Source: Rhodovulum steppense (lineage in GTDB: Bacteria > Pseudomonadota > Alphaproteobacteria > Rhodobacterales > Rhodobacteraceae). From it: a DNA stretch of 64,000 nucleotides. A program made the translations under genes and the position numbers. The DNA lies in assembly GCF_004339675.1 (NCBI RefSeq), contig NZ_SLVM01000012.1, positions 1 through 64,000 of the forward strand, written 5' to 3'. Of the stretch, positions 23,566 through 34,583 are shown in pieces. Each line of letters begins with the position of its first letter. Position 1 is the stretch's first letter. Under the pieces are notes generated by a model, which saw only the letters and a list, made by a program, of their open reading frames with translations, was not told the DNA's origin and ran no database searches.

Positions 23566-24489
23566 ATGATCCTTTGTGCGGGCGAGGCCCTGATCGACAT
23601 GCTGCCCGGCCGGACCGGGGCGGGCGAACCGGCCTTCGTGCCGCATCCGGGCGGGTCGGTCTTCAACACCGCGATCGCGCTGGGCCGGCTGGGCGCACCG
23701 ACCGGGTTCTTCTCGGGGCTGTCGGGGGATCTGTTCGGCCGGATGCTGGACCGGGCGCTGATCGCATCGGGTGTCGATGCGGGCTTCGCGATCCGCTCGG
23801 CCCGGCCGACGACGCTGGCCTTCGTGGCGCTGGACGACGGGCAGGCCAGCTATGCCTTCTACGACGAGAACAGCGCCGGGCGGATGCTGACCACTGCCGA
23901 TCTGCCCACCCTGCCCGACCGGATCGAGGCGCTGTTCTTCGGCGGCATCTCGCTGGCGGTCGAGCCGTGCGGCGCGGCCTATCAGGCGCTGATGCTGCGC
24001 GAGGCGGGGGCGCGGGTGACGATGCTCGACCCCAATATCCGCCCCGGTTTCGCCGCCGACGAAGCCGCCCTGCGCGCCCGTCTTGCGGCGATGATCGCGG
24101 CGGCCGATATCGTCAAGCTGTCGCTTGACGATCTGGTTTGGCTTCTCGGGCCGGGCGATGCGGCGGAACTGGCCCGCGGTCTTCTGGAACGCGGCCCGAA
24201 ATTGGTGGTCCTGACGCTGGGAGCCGATGGCGCCCGCGCCTTTGCCCGCACGGCCGAGGCCGAAATTCCCGCCCGCCCGGTCGAGCCGGTTGATACCGTC
24301 GGCGCGGGCGACACGTTCAACGCGGGGCTTCTGGCAGCACTCAGGGCCGGGGGGCATCTGTCGAAACCGGGGCTTGGCTGCCTGTCGCATGCCGCCCTTG
24401 TCGGCGCGCTGGATCTGGCCAGCCGGGCCGCGGCGGTCACGGTCAGCCGCGCGGGCGCGAACCCGCCCTGGCGCGAGGAACTGGCATGA
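23566..24489 (+). CDS. PfkB-family carbohydrate kinase, probable fructokinase
   Basis: This 307-residue ribokinase-fold sugar kinase starts [16 protein letters not shown]. PfkB signature 1 is in [17 protein letters not shown] (about 28-44). Signature 2 is [15 protein letters not shown] near 244-258, with the catalytic Asp. The overall pattern fits bacterial fructokinases, though the exact sugar is not proven. GGGGAAGGAGATG upstream gives a good ribosome site. The last codons overlap the dtd start (ATGA), so the two genes are coupled. Confidence 0.88.
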   Translation: MILCAGEALIDMLPGRTGAGEPAFVPHPGGSVFNTAIALGRLGAPTGFFSGLSGDLFGRMLDRALIASGVDAGFAIRSARPTTLAFVALDDGQASYAFYDENSAGRMLTTADLPTLPDRIEALFFGGISLAVEPCGAAYQALMLREAGARVTMLDPNIRPGFAADEAALRARLAAMIAAADIVKLSLDDLVWLLGPGDAAELARGLLERGPKLVVLTLGADGARAFARTAEAEIPARPVEPVDTVGAGDTFNAGLLAALRAGGHLSKPGLGCLSHAALVGALDLASRAAAVTVSRAGANPPWREELA

Positions 24490-24923
24490 GGGCGCTTGTC
24501 CAGCGGGTCAGCGAAGCGGCGGTGCGCGTCGAAGGCGAGGTGCTGGGCCAGATCGGCCCGGGGCTGATGATCCTGGTCTGCGCCATGGCCGCCGATACCG
24601 AGGCCGAGGCCGACCGTCTGGCCGCACGGATCGCCCGCATGCGTATCTTCCGCGACGCGGACGGCAAGATGAACCTGTCGGTTCTGGACACCGGCGGCGC
24701 GGCGCTGGTCATCAGCCAGTTCACGCTGGCCGCCGACACCTCGCGCGGGAACCGCCCCGGCTTTTCCGCCGCCGCCCCGCCCGAGCAGGGCGAAGGGCTT
24801 TACGAGCATTTCGCCCGCGCGCTGGCCGCGCAGGGCGTGCCGGTGGCCAAGGGGCGGTTCGGGGCGGACATGAAGGTGGCGCTGGTCAATGACGGGCCGG
24901 TGACGATCTGGATCGAGACCTAG
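24486..24923 (+). CDS. dtd: D-aminoacyl-tRNA deacylase
   Basis: This 145-residue DTD releases D-amino acids (and glycine from tRNA-Ala) from mischarged tRNAs. The active-site elements are SQFTLA (77-82) and the C-terminal NDGPVTIW (about 134-141). The length is normal. It overlaps the kinase gene by 4 bp and is followed 51 bp later by the Lhr-type helicase, all on the plus strand. Confidence 0.95.
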   Translation: MRALVQRVSEAAVRVEGEVLGQIGPGLMILVCAMAADTEAEADRLAARIARMRIFRDADGKMNLSVLDTGGAALVISQFTLAADTSRGNRPGFSAAAPPEQGEGLYEHFARALAAQGVPVAKGRFGADMKVALVNDGPVTIWIET

Positions 24924-24974
24924 ACATCGCGAATGCGGCATGAAATCGGCCCCGCCTTGCGCTAGATCCGGCTG

Positions 24975-27377
24975 ATGCTTATGCCCGAGACCTTCGAAGG
25001 CTGGTTTGCCGCGCGCGGCTGGACCATCCACCCCCACCAGCGCGCGATGCTGGACCGCGCCGGGGCGCCCGCGCTGTTGCTGATCGCGCCGACAGGGGGC
25101 GGCAAGACGCTGGCCGGGTTCCTGCCGACGCTGGCCGAGATTGCCAAAGATCCGGTGCCGGGGCTGCACACGCTTTACATCTCGCCCCTCAAGGCGCTGA
25201 CCGCGGATATCGGGCGCAACCTGCGCCGCCCCGTCGAGGAGATGGGCCTGCCCATCCGCATCGAGGATCGCACCGGCGACACGACCCGGACCCAGCGCCG
25301 CCGCCAGCGCGCCGACCCGCCGCATATCCTGCTGACCACGCCCGAAAGCCTGGCGCTGCTTCTGTCCTACGAGGATGCGCCGCGCATTTTCGCGGGGCTG
25401 AAGCGCGTGATCGTGGACGAGATCCACGCGCTGGCGGAATCCAAGCGCGGCGATCAGTTGATGCTGGGGCTCTCGCGGCTGTCCTCGCTCTGCCCCGGGC
25501 TGCGCCGCGTCGGGCTGTCGGCCACCGTCGAGGATCCGCCCGCTCTGGCACGCTTCCTTGCCCGCCACCCCGACCCCTGCGAGATCCTGACCGCCGATCC
25601 CGGCCCCGCCCCCGATATCGCGATGCTCGACACCGGCGCGGCCCCGCCCTGGGCGGGTGGCGGCGGACGCTATGCGATCCCGGCGGTGCTGGACCAGATC
25701 GCGCGCCACCGCACGACGCTGATCTTTCACAACACCCGCGCGCAGGCGGAACTGTTCTTTCGCGACCTCTGGCTGGCGAACGAGGACGCCCTGCCCGTCG
25801 CGATCCACCATGGCAGCCTGTCGCGCGAGGCGCGCGAAAAGGTGGAACAGGCGATGGCGGCGGGCGCGTTGCGCGCGGTGGTCTGCACCGGCTCGCTGGA
25901 TCTGGGCATCGACTGGGGCGATGTCGATCTGGTGATCCAGGTCGGTGCGCCAAAGAACGTCAAGCGGCTGGTCCAGCGGATCGGGCGGGCGAACCACCGC
26001 TACAACGCACCATCCAAGGCGCTGCTGGTGCCCGCGAACCGCTTCGAGGTGGTGGAATGTGTCGCAGCCCTCCAGGCGGTGCGCGAGAACGATCTGGATG
26101 GCGAAGCGCGCGGCCCCGGCCCCGGCGACGTGCTCTGCCAGCATATCCTGGCCACCGCCGCCGCCGGGCCGTTCGAGGCCGATGCCCTGTTCGCCGAGAT
26201 CACCACCGCCGGTCCCTATGCCGGTCTGACGCGCGCGCGCTTCGATGCCTGCCTCGATTTCGCGGCGACGGGGGGCTATGCGCTGCGCGCCTATGACCGC
26301 TGGCAGCGGCTGAAACGCCAGCCCGACGGGCGCTGGGCGCTGCGCGACCCGCGCGCCGCGCAGGCGATCCGGATGAACCTTGGCACCATTGTCGAGGAGG
26401 AAAAGCTGAAGGTGCGCCTCAAGCCCGCGCGCGGCGGCGCGGCGCTGGGCGAGATCGAGGAAGCCTTTGCCGCCACGCTGACCCCGGGCGACAGCTTTCT
26501 GATCGGCGGGCAGGTCGTCCGCTACGAGGGCCTGCGCGAGATGGTGGTCGAGGTCAGCCGCAGCCCCGGGCGCGAGCCGAAGATCGCGGTCTTTGCGGGC
26601 ACCAAGTTCGCCACCTCCACGCGCCTGTCGGACCGCATCCTGACCATGTTCCGCGCGCCCGACTGGCCCGACCTGCCCGCCCACACCGCCGAATGGCTGG
26701 CGATGCAACGCGATGTCTCGCGCCTACCCGAACGCGACCGGCTGCTGGTCGAGACCTTCCCGCATGAGGGGCGGCAGCATCTGTGCATCTACGGTTTCGC
26801 GGGCCGGAACGCGCAGCAGACGCTGGGCCTTCTGGTGACGCAACGCATGGAGGCGGCGGAACTGGCGCCGCTGGGTTTCGTCTCGACCGATTACGCCACG
26901 CTGATCTGGGGGCTGGACGAGGTCACGGCCCCGCAGGACTTGATGGATTCGAACGGGCTGCGCACCGCATTCGACGAATGGCTGGCGGGAAACGCGGTGA
27001 TGAAGCGCACGTTTCGAACATCGGCGGTCATCGCGGGCCTGATCGAGCGCAACCTGCCCGGACGCCGCAAGACCGGACGGCAGGCGACGTTCTCCTCGGA
27101 CATCCTGTATGACACGCTGATGAAATACGACCCCGGCCACCTGCTGCTGGAGATCACCCGCGAAGAGGCGATGAAGGGGCTGGTCGATTTCGGCCGGATC
27201 GAGGCGATGCTGGCACGCGTCAGGGGCCGGATCGACCATGTGCGCCGCCCCCGCGTCACCCCGCTGGCCGCGCCGCTGTTCCTGGAAGCCGGGCGCATCC
27301 CGGTTCAGGGCGCGGCGGAACAGCGCCTGATCGACGCCGCGGCGGAACGGCTGATGGCCGAGGCCGGGCTTGCCTGA
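24975..27377 (+). CDS. Ligase-associated DNA damage response DEXH-box helicase (Lhr-like)
   Basis: This 800-residue superfamily 2 helicase of the Lhr type found in bacterial end-joining-like repair islands has motif I APTGGGKTLAG (about 38-48), motif Ia YISPLKAL, motif II DEIH, motif III GLSAT, and motif VI QRIGRANHR near 335. A winged-helix and Lhr C-terminal domain follow. It unwinds DNA or DNA/RNA hybrids 3' to 5' in studied relatives. pdeM follows 38 bp later. The usual ATP-dependent ligase and exonuclease genes are not adjacent; upstream are dtd and pfkB. Confidence 0.93.
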   Translation: MLMPETFEGWFAARGWTIHPHQRAMLDRAGAPALLLIAPTGGGKTLAGFLPTLAEIAKDPVPGLHTLYISPLKALTADIGRNLRRPVEEMGLPIRIEDRTGDTTRTQRRRQRADPPHILLTTPESLALLLSYEDAPRIFAGLKRVIVDEIHALAESKRGDQLMLGLSRLSSLCPGLRRVGLSATVEDPPALARFLARHPDPCEILTADPGPAPDIAMLDTGAAPPWAGGGGRYAIPAVLDQIARHRTTLIFHNTRAQAELFFRDLWLANEDALPVAIHHGSLSREAREKVEQAMAAGALRAVVCTGSLDLGIDWGDVDLVIQVGAPKNVKRLVQRIGRANHRYNAPSKALLVPANRFEVVECVAALQAVRENDLDGEARGPGPGDVLCQHILATAAAGPFEADALFAEITTAGPYAGLTRARFDACLDFAATGGYALRAYDRWQRLKRQPDGRWALRDPRAAQAIRMNLGTIVEEEKLKVRLKPARGGAALGEIEEAFAATLTPGDSFLIGGQVVRYEGLREMVVEVSRSPGREPKIAVFAGTKFATSTRLSDRILTMFRAPDWPDLPAHTAEWLAMQRDVSRLPERDRLLVETFPHEGRQHLCIYGFAGRNAQQTLGLLVTQRMEAAELAPLGFVSTDYATLIWGLDEVTAPQDLMDSNGLRTAFDEWLAGNAVMKRTFRTSAVIAGLIERNLPGRRKTGRQATFSSDILYDTLMKYDPGHLLLEITREEAMKGLVDFGRIEAMLARVRGRIDHVRRPRVTPLAAPLFLEAGRIPVQGAAEQRLIDAAAERLMAEAGLA

Positions 27378-27415
27378 ACCCTTGCGGCGCGCGCGCTTTC
27401 GCGGGATGACGGGCC

Positions 27416-28120
27416 ATGACCGCCCATGCCTTCACCCTCTCCGGCGCCCCGCTTTCCGCCCTGCCCACGGGCGCGCTTTACTGGGCCGAGGCGGGGGTGC
27501 TGGCGGTGGCGGACCTGCATCTGGGCAAGGCCGAGCGGCTGGCGCGGCGCGGCGGCGCGCTGCTGCCGCCCTATGACACCGCCGAGACCCTGACCCGGCT
27601 GGAGGCCGAGATCGCGCGCTGCGCCCCCCGGACAATCGTCTGCCTCGGCGACAGTTTCGACGACGATGCGGCCGCCCGCGCCCTGCCCCCCGGCGCCGAG
27701 GACCGCCTTTTGCGGCTGATGGCGGGGCGGCGCTGGGTCTGGATCGCGGGCAATCACGATCCCGGCCCGGTCACCCTGCCCGGAACCCATCTGGCCGAAT
27801 GGCGCGAAGGCCCGCTGACCTTCCGCCACATCGCGCAGCCCGGCGAAACCGCCGAGATCTCGGGCCATTACCACCCCAAGGCACGGCTTTCCCTCGGCGG
27901 GCGACGCATCGCGCGGCCCTGTTTCCTGGCCGATGCGGCCCGCGTGATCCTGCCCGCCTTCGGCGCCTATACCGGGGGGCTGGCGACAGATGCCCCGGTG
28001 CTGGACGCGCTGATGGGACAGGAGGCCATCGCCATCCTTACCGGGGCTCGGGCGGTTCCCCTTCCGATGCGCCCGGCGCAAGGCCCAACGCCTCGACCTC
28101 TGCGCGGTGACGGCGGCTGA
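27416..28120 (+). CDS. pdeM: Ligase-associated DNA damage response endonuclease PdeM (metallophosphoesterase)
   Basis: This 234-residue calcineurin-like phosphoesterase has all metal motifs: VADLHLGKAERLAR (about 31-44), CLGDSFDD, IAGNHDPGP and SGHYHPKARL. It is the standard partner of the upstream Lhr-type helicase in ligase-associated repair islands. The last 83 bp overlap, tail to tail, the 3' end of the LytTR gene on the other strand, so the C-terminal residues (from about RAVPLPMRP on) serve both frames. The stop at 28118-28120 makes it slightly longer than is typical. Confidence 0.92.
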   Translation: MTAHAFTLSGAPLSALPTGALYWAEAGVLAVADLHLGKAERLARRGGALLPPYDTAETLTRLEAEIARCAPRTIVCLGDSFDDDAAARALPPGAEDRLLRLMAGRRWVWIAGNHDPGPVTLPGTHLAEWREGPLTFRHIAQPGETAEISGHYHPKARLSLGGRRIARPCFLADAARVILPAFGAYTGGLATDAPVLDALMGQEAIAILTGARAVPLPMRPAQGPTPRPLRGDGG

Positions 28121-28823
28121 CCGGCAATTCGGTCCCATCCGACAGCGTCAGGAACAGCCGCCCCTCCGCCCGCCGCGTCCCGGTCACCGCATCCAGCGCG
28201 ACCCAGTGCGAACGATGCACGCGCAGCCCCTCGACCGCGCGCAGTTCCGCGATGGCGTCGGCGAAACGGATAAGGATCTGTGTCGTGCCACGCTCGGTCA
28301 CGACCTGAACGTAATGGTCCGACGAACTCAGCCGGATCACCGCCCCGCGCCGCTCCGCAGGCAGACGCCGCAGCAAGGGGCAGTCCGCGCCCGCCGTCGC
28401 CGCCTCCCTCGCCTCCCTGCGCCGCGCCAGCGCGATATGCAGCGCGCTCAGCCCCAGCGACAGCCCGAAAACGCCCAGCGCGGCCTCGGCGACACCTTTC
28501 AGAGCGTCCCGCTCGATCACCTCGGGACCCAGACCCTCGGCCATCCGGAACACCGGCACTGCAAGAACCGCTGTCAGCACGCCCGCCTTGACCAGGGCAC
28601 GCTGCCAAGCGCCCAGCCCGGGCAGACGATGGCGCAGGACCACACGCAACGCCGCCCCGCCGGCCAGTCCTGCCCCCGCCAGAAGCGGCCAGAGGGCCAG
28701 GCGCTGCGACAGGGACGCCGCATAGGTGCCGAACGGGCCGCCCAGCGCCAGCAGGAGCGACAGCCCGATCCAGAGCAACAGGGTCGAGGGATGAAACAGG
28801 ACACGACCAAATTCTTGCGACAT
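28038..28823 (-). CDS. Membrane-bound LytTR-family transcriptional regulator
   Basis: This protein of about 261 residues has four hydrophobic segments in its N-terminal part (from about residue 10 to 145, including LLLWIGLSLLLALGG) and a C-terminal LytTR DNA-binding domain. The domain is recognisable by IRLSSSDHYVQVVTERGTTQ, LRVHRSHWVAL and LSDGTELPVSRRHR. Membrane-tethered LytTR regulators are common in Rhodobacterales, with unknown signals. The start is uncertain: ATG at 28823 (MSQEFGRVLF) is preferred; an ATG at 28880 would add 19 residues. The 3' end overlaps pdeM. Confidence 0.85.
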   Translation of the reverse strand: MSQEFGRVLFHPSTLLLWIGLSLLLALGGPFGTYAASLSQRLALWPLLAGAGLAGGAALRVVLRHRLPGLGAWQRALVKAGVLTAVLAVPVFRMAEGLGPEVIERDALKGVAEAALGVFGLSLGLSALHIALARRREAREAATAGADCPLLRRLPAERRGAVIRLSSSDHYVQVVTERGTTQILIRFADAIAELRAVEGLRVHRSHWVALDAVTGTRRAEGRLFLTLSDGTELPVSRRHRAEVEALGLAPGASEGEPPEPR

Positions 28824-29005
28824 CAGAAACCGGATAACCTTAACCAGACCAATGAATTGCGGTAAACGCAAAGACGCCAATTCGTTAGACGGGCTCCAGA
28901 ATGCCGCGCAAGGGCTGCACGCGCAAGCCCTGCCACGGCCCGCAGTTGCACAGCGCCGGGGGGCCGGGCTAGCCTCACTCCGACCCCGTCAACGAGGCCC
29001 TGCGC

Positions 29006-29440
29006 ATGACCCACACCCCCCGCAATCCCGCCTATGATCGGGCCGTCAGGGACAGCTTTTCCCGGCAGGCCATGATGCGGACAATCGGGGCAGAGATCGT
29101 CTCGCTCGCCCCCGGTCTGGTCGAGATCGCCGCGCCGATCCGGCCCGAATTCGGCCAGCAGCAGGGCATGGCCCATGCCGGGCTGACCTTTTCGCTGGGC
29201 GACAGCGCGGCTGGCTATGCAGCGCTGAGCCTGATGGCGCCGGGGCAGGAAGTCGTGACCAGCGAAATGACGATCCACCTGCTGGCCCCCGCCATGGGCG
29301 CGCGGCTGATCGCCCGGGGCGAAGTGGTGCGCGCGGGGCGGCGGCTGATGGTGGCGCGCGCCGATGTCCATGCCGAGGCGGACGGCGCGCGCCGCCATGT
29401 GGCGACGCTGCTGGGGACGATGGTGCCGGTCAGCGCCTGA
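29006..29440 (+). CDS. PaaI-family (hotdog) thioesterase
   Basis: This 144-residue hotdog-fold protein of the PaaI/YbgC-like thioesterase superfamily has the central helix segment GQQQGMAHAGLTFSLGDSAA (about 50-69) holding the catalytic acid Asp, then VVTSEMTIHLLAP. It probably hydrolyses an acyl-CoA; the substrate is not predictable. It starts 125 bp from the divergent LytTR gene and ends 6 bp before the convergent folD. Confidence 0.87.
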   Translation: MTHTPRNPAYDRAVRDSFSRQAMMRTIGAEIVSLAPGLVEIAAPIRPEFGQQQGMAHAGLTFSLGDSAAGYAALSLMAPGQEVVTSEMTIHLLAPAMGARLIARGEVVRAGRRLMVARADVHAEADGARRHVATLLGTMVPVSA

Positions 29441-29446
29441 CCGCGC

Positions 29447-30349
29447 TCAGGCGGTCAGCCCCTCGGGCTCGGCCAGACCATGCGCCCGGCAAAACGCGGT
29501 CAGGGTGTTGGCCAGCAGGCAGGCGATGGTCATCGGCCCCACGCCACCCGGCACCGGCGTGATCGCGCCCGCGACCTGCACGGCGCTGTCGAAATGCACA
29601 TCCCCCACCAGCCGCGACTTGCCCTCGCCCTTCTCGGGGGCGGGAATGCGGTTGATGCCCACGTCGATCACCGTGGCGCCGGGCTTGATCCAGTCGCCCG
29701 GGATCATCTCCGGCCGGCCCACGGCGGCCACCAGGATATCGGCGCGGCGGCACACCCCGGCCAGGTCACCGGTGCGGGAATGGGCGATGGTCACGGTCGC
29801 ACTGTCGCGCAGCAGAAGCTGCGCCATCGGCTTGCCCACGATGTTCGACCGGCCCACGACCACAGCATCCATCCCCGCAAGCGAGCCATGCCGGTCGCGC
29901 AACAGCATGAGACAGCCCAGCGGCGTGCAGGGCACCAGCGCCTTCTGCCCTGTCGCCAGCAGCCCGACATTCGAGATGTGGAAGCCATCGACATCCTTGG
30001 CCGGATCAATCGCGTCCAGCACCTTGGCCGAGTCGATATGATCGGGCAGCGGCAATTGCACCAGGATGCCATGCACCGCGGGCGCGGCATTCAGCCGGGC
30101 GATCAGCGCCAGCAAATCGGCCTCGGAGGTCTCGGCAGGCAGGCGATGCTCGAACGAGGCCATGCCGGACTCTTCGGTCTGCTGGCCCTTGTTGCGCACA
30201 TAGACCTGGCTGGCCGGATCCTCGCCCACCAGCACCACCGCCAGCCCCGGCGTCAGCCCGTGTTCGGAATGCAGCCGCGCCACATGCTCGGTCACCTTGC
30301 CGCGGATCGTGGCGGCGAATGCCTTGCCGTCGATGATTTCCGCACTCAT
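29447..30349 (-). CDS. folD: Methylenetetrahydrofolate dehydrogenase / methenyltetrahydrofolate cyclohydrolase
   Basis: This 300-residue bifunctional FolD interconverts 5,10-methylene-THF and 10-formyl-THF. Signatures are [16 protein letters not shown] with the catalytic Lys (about 52-66), [25 protein letters not shown] (NADP loop), and [15 protein letters not shown] near the end. The ATG at 30349 overlaps the stop of the chorismate mutase gene (ATGA). It lies just downstream of fhs on the same strand, so Fhs and FolD activities are encoded together. Confidence 0.96.
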   Translation of the reverse strand: MSAEIIDGKAFAATIRGKVTEHVARLHSEHGLTPGLAVVLVGEDPASQVYVRNKGQQTEESGMASFEHRLPAETSEADLLALIARLNAAPAVHGILVQLPLPDHIDSAKVLDAIDPAKDVDGFHISNVGLLATGQKALVPCTPLGCLMLLRDRHGSLAGMDAVVVGRSNIVGKPMAQLLLRDSATVTIAHSRTGDLAGVCRRADILVAAVGRPEMIPGDWIKPGATVIDVGINRIPAPEKGEGKSRLVGDVHFDSAVQVAGAITPVPGGVGPMTIACLLANTLTAFCRAHGLAEPEGLTA

Positions 30350-30660
30350 GCCTTCGTCTCCCCCTGTCCCATCGCCACCTCCTCGCGCGCAATCGACCAT
30401 TCGATCAGCTCGCGCCAGAGCCGTTCCACAAGTTCGGGGTCAAGCCCCTCCGCTTCGGCCCGCGCCCGGACCCTGGCGATCACCTCGTCGATCCGCGGGC
30501 CGATCCGCGCGGGCAGCCCCTCGGCCGGTTTCAGTTCCGCCGCCCGGTCGATATAGCGCGCGCGTTCGGCCAGCAGCGCCACCAGATCGCCGTCCAGCGC
30601 GTCGATCTGGGCGCGCAGCTCCGCCATGCTCCGGCAGTCCTCGGGCGGGATCATCGGCAT
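30346..30660 (-). CDS. Chorismate mutase (AroQ class, type II)
   Basis: This 104-residue all-helical CM_2 domain protein carries the AroQ pattern: [33 protein letters not shown] (catalytic Arg and Lys) and [18 protein letters not shown]. It converts chorismate to prephenate for Phe and Tyr synthesis. It is a stand-alone domain, not fused to a dehydratase. It sits between fhs (downstream end 30728) and folD, overlapping folD by 4 bp. Confidence 0.9.
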   Translation of the reverse strand: MPMIPPEDCRSMAELRAQIDALDGDLVALLAERARYIDRAAELKPAEGLPARIGPRIDEVIARVRARAEAEGLDPELVERLWRELIEWSIAREEVAMGQGETKA

Positions 30661-30710
30661 CTTTCCTTGCGTCGCTCCTTGGTCCCGCCCCTGTTATCGC
30701 GCCGCCCCGC

Positions 30711-30727
30711 GGGCTGCAATGCAGCCC
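30711..30727 (-). terminator. Hairpin directly after the fhs stop codon
   Basis: GGGCTGC-AAT-GCAGCCC is a perfect 7-bp stem that begins at the base after the fhs stop codon on the minus strand. No T run follows (CGCGGGGCG), so it may be a weak or Rho-assisted terminator or a 3' stabiliser rather than a strong stop. Confidence 0.4.
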
Positions 30728-32404
30728 TCAGAACAGCCCCTCGATCTGGCCCTCGGGGTTCAGCCCGATGGTCTCGGCCGCCGGTTTGCTGGGCAGGCCG
30801 GGCATGGTCATGATCTCGCCGCAGATCGCCACGACGAACCCCGCCCCTGCGGCCAGCCGCACCTCGCGGATCGGCACGGAATGGCCCTCGGGCGCGCCGC
30901 GGACATTCGGATCGGTGGTAAAGGAATATTGCGTCTTGGCCATGCAGATCGGCAGGTTGCCATAGCCCGCCTGTTCCCAGGCATGCAGCTGGTCGCGGAT
31001 CTTCTTGTCGGCGATCACCTCGCCCGCGCGATAGATGCGTTTCGCGATGGTCTCGATCTTGTGGAACAGGCCCATCTCGTCGGGATAAAGCGGCGCGAAC
31101 CCGTGATGGTCGGCCTCGGCCAGCGCGACGACGCGCTGTGCCAGCGCCTCGATCCCCGCGCTGCCATCGGCCCAATGCCTGCACAGGATCGCCTCGCTGC
31201 CCTGGTGCGCGACGTACTCCTTCACCGCGGCGATCTCGGCCTCGGTATCGTCGGCGAAATGGTTGATCGCCACGACCGCGGGCACCCCGAAGGATTTCAC
31301 GTTCTCGATATGGCGGCCCAGATTCGCACAGCCCGCCGTGACCGCCGCGACGTTCTCGGCCCCCAGATCGGCCTTGGCCACGCCGCCATTCATCTTGAGC
31401 GCGCGCACGGTCGCCACGATCACCACCGCGGACGGCGCCAACCCGGCCTTGCGGCACTTGATGTTCATGAACTTCTCGGCGCCCAGATCGGCCCCGAAAC
31501 CGGCCTCGGTCACGACGTAATCGGCCAGTTTCAGCGCGGTGGTGGTCGCCATGACCGAATTGCAGCCATGCGCGATATTGGCGAACGGCCCGCCATGGAC
31601 GAAGGCGGGCGTGTTCTCCAGCGTCTGCACGAGGTTCGGCTGGAGCGCATCCTTCAGCAGCACGGTCATCGCACCGTCCGCCTTCAGATCGCGCGCATGC
31701 ACGGACGCGCGGTCGCGGGTATAGCCCACGATGATGTCGCCCAGCCGCTTTTGCAGGTCATGGATATCGGTCGCTAGACACAGGATCGCCATGACTTCCG
31801 AGGCCACGGTGATGTCGAAGCCGGTCTCGCGCGGATAGCCGTTCGCCACCCCGCCCAGCGAACAGACCATGTCGCGCAAGGCCCGGTCGTTCATGTCCAT
31901 CACGCGCCGCCAGCTTACGCGGCGCTGGTCGATGCCCAGCTCGTTGCCCCAGTAGATATGGTTGTCGATCATCGCCGCCAGCAGGTTGTGGGCGGACGTG
32001 ATCGCGTGGAAATCGCCGGTGAAGTGAAGGTTCATGTCCTCCATCGGCACGACCTGCGCATAGCCGCCGCCCGCAGCACCGCCCTTCATCCCGAAGCACG
32101 GCCCGAGCGAGGCTTCGCGGATGCAGATCGCGGCCTTCTTGCCGATCCGCGCCAGCCCGTCGCCCAGCCCCACCGTCGTCGTGGTCTTGCCCTCGCCCGC
32201 GGGCGTCGGGTTGATCGCGGTCACAAGGATCAGCTTGCCATTCGGCCGGTCCTTGAGCCCCGCGATGAACTCCGCGCTGACCTTGGCCTTGTCATGGCCA
32301 TAGGGCAACAGATCGGTTTCGGGGATGCCCAGACTGGCGCCGATCTCCTGGATCGGACGCTTCTGTGCCGCGCGGGCGATCTCGATATCGGATTTCGGGG
32401 CCAT
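30728..32404 (-). CDS. fhs: Formate-tetrahydrofolate ligase
   Basis: This 558-residue Fhs makes 10-formyl-THF from formate, THF and ATP. The nucleotide-binding loop is [20 protein letters not shown] (about 64-83). Other signatures are [17 protein letters not shown] and the C-terminal [15 protein letters not shown]. The ATG at 32404 has GAGGGAGGAAAAG upstream. The length is normal. The enzyme reverses the flow of PurU (10.8 kb), so the cell can both release and re-capture formate. Chorismate mutase and folD follow on the same strand. Confidence 0.97.
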   Translation of the reverse strand: MAPKSDIEIARAAQKRPIQEIGASLGIPETDLLPYGHDKAKVSAEFIAGLKDRPNGKLILVTAINPTPAGEGKTTTTVGLGDGLARIGKKAAICIREASLGPCFGMKGGAAGGGYAQVVPMEDMNLHFTGDFHAITSAHNLLAAMIDNHIYWGNELGIDQRRVSWRRVMDMNDRALRDMVCSLGGVANGYPRETGFDITVASEVMAILCLATDIHDLQKRLGDIIVGYTRDRASVHARDLKADGAMTVLLKDALQPNLVQTLENTPAFVHGGPFANIAHGCNSVMATTTALKLADYVVTEAGFGADLGAEKFMNIKCRKAGLAPSAVVIVATVRALKMNGGVAKADLGAENVAAVTAGCANLGRHIENVKSFGVPAVVAINHFADDTEAEIAAVKEYVAHQGSEAILCRHWADGSAGIEALAQRVVALAEADHHGFAPLYPDEMGLFHKIETIAKRIYRAGEVIADKKIRDQLHAWEQAGYGNLPICMAKTQYSFTTDPNVRGAPEGHSVPIREVRLAAGAGFVVAICGEIMTMPGLPSKPAAETIGLNPEGQIEGLF

Positions 32405-32540
32405 GTTCTTTTCCTCCCTCAAGGCCGGCTTGTGCCAGAGATAGCGGCAGCAGGCGGGCAGGACCAGCATACATAAGGATTAGGCGCCGAAGGGACCGAG
32501 CAGCGCGCGCCAGCCGACAAAGCGCGCCAGTCGCAAACGA

Positions 32541-32572
32541 AAACCCCGGAACCTTGTCCGGTTCCGGGGTTT
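32541..32572 (-). terminator. Intrinsic terminator after ftsH
   Basis: A perfect 13-bp stem (32541-32553 with 32560-32572, six-base loop) ends on the minus strand in GGGGTTTTCGTTTG. It lies 22 bp past the ftsH stop and closes the long minus-strand block that begins at ruvC. Confidence 0.88.
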
Positions 32573-32594
32573 CTGTCCGTCACATCGAAACGGG

Positions 32595-34505
<1,911 letters not shown>

Positions 34506-34583
34506 GGCGTTCTCCTTGAAATGACGGCACGGACAGGCCTGGGGCATGTCCGTTGGCCTAAGATAGCGATCAGGCGATCATGT

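Noticed and set aside
18995-26708. Very long minus-strand open frames (about 780 and 910 codons) opposite the TelA/SPFH and helicase genes
   Set aside because: They are antisense to well-recognised genes and have His/Gln/Arg/Asp-biased composition typical of high-GC complementary frames, with no known domain.
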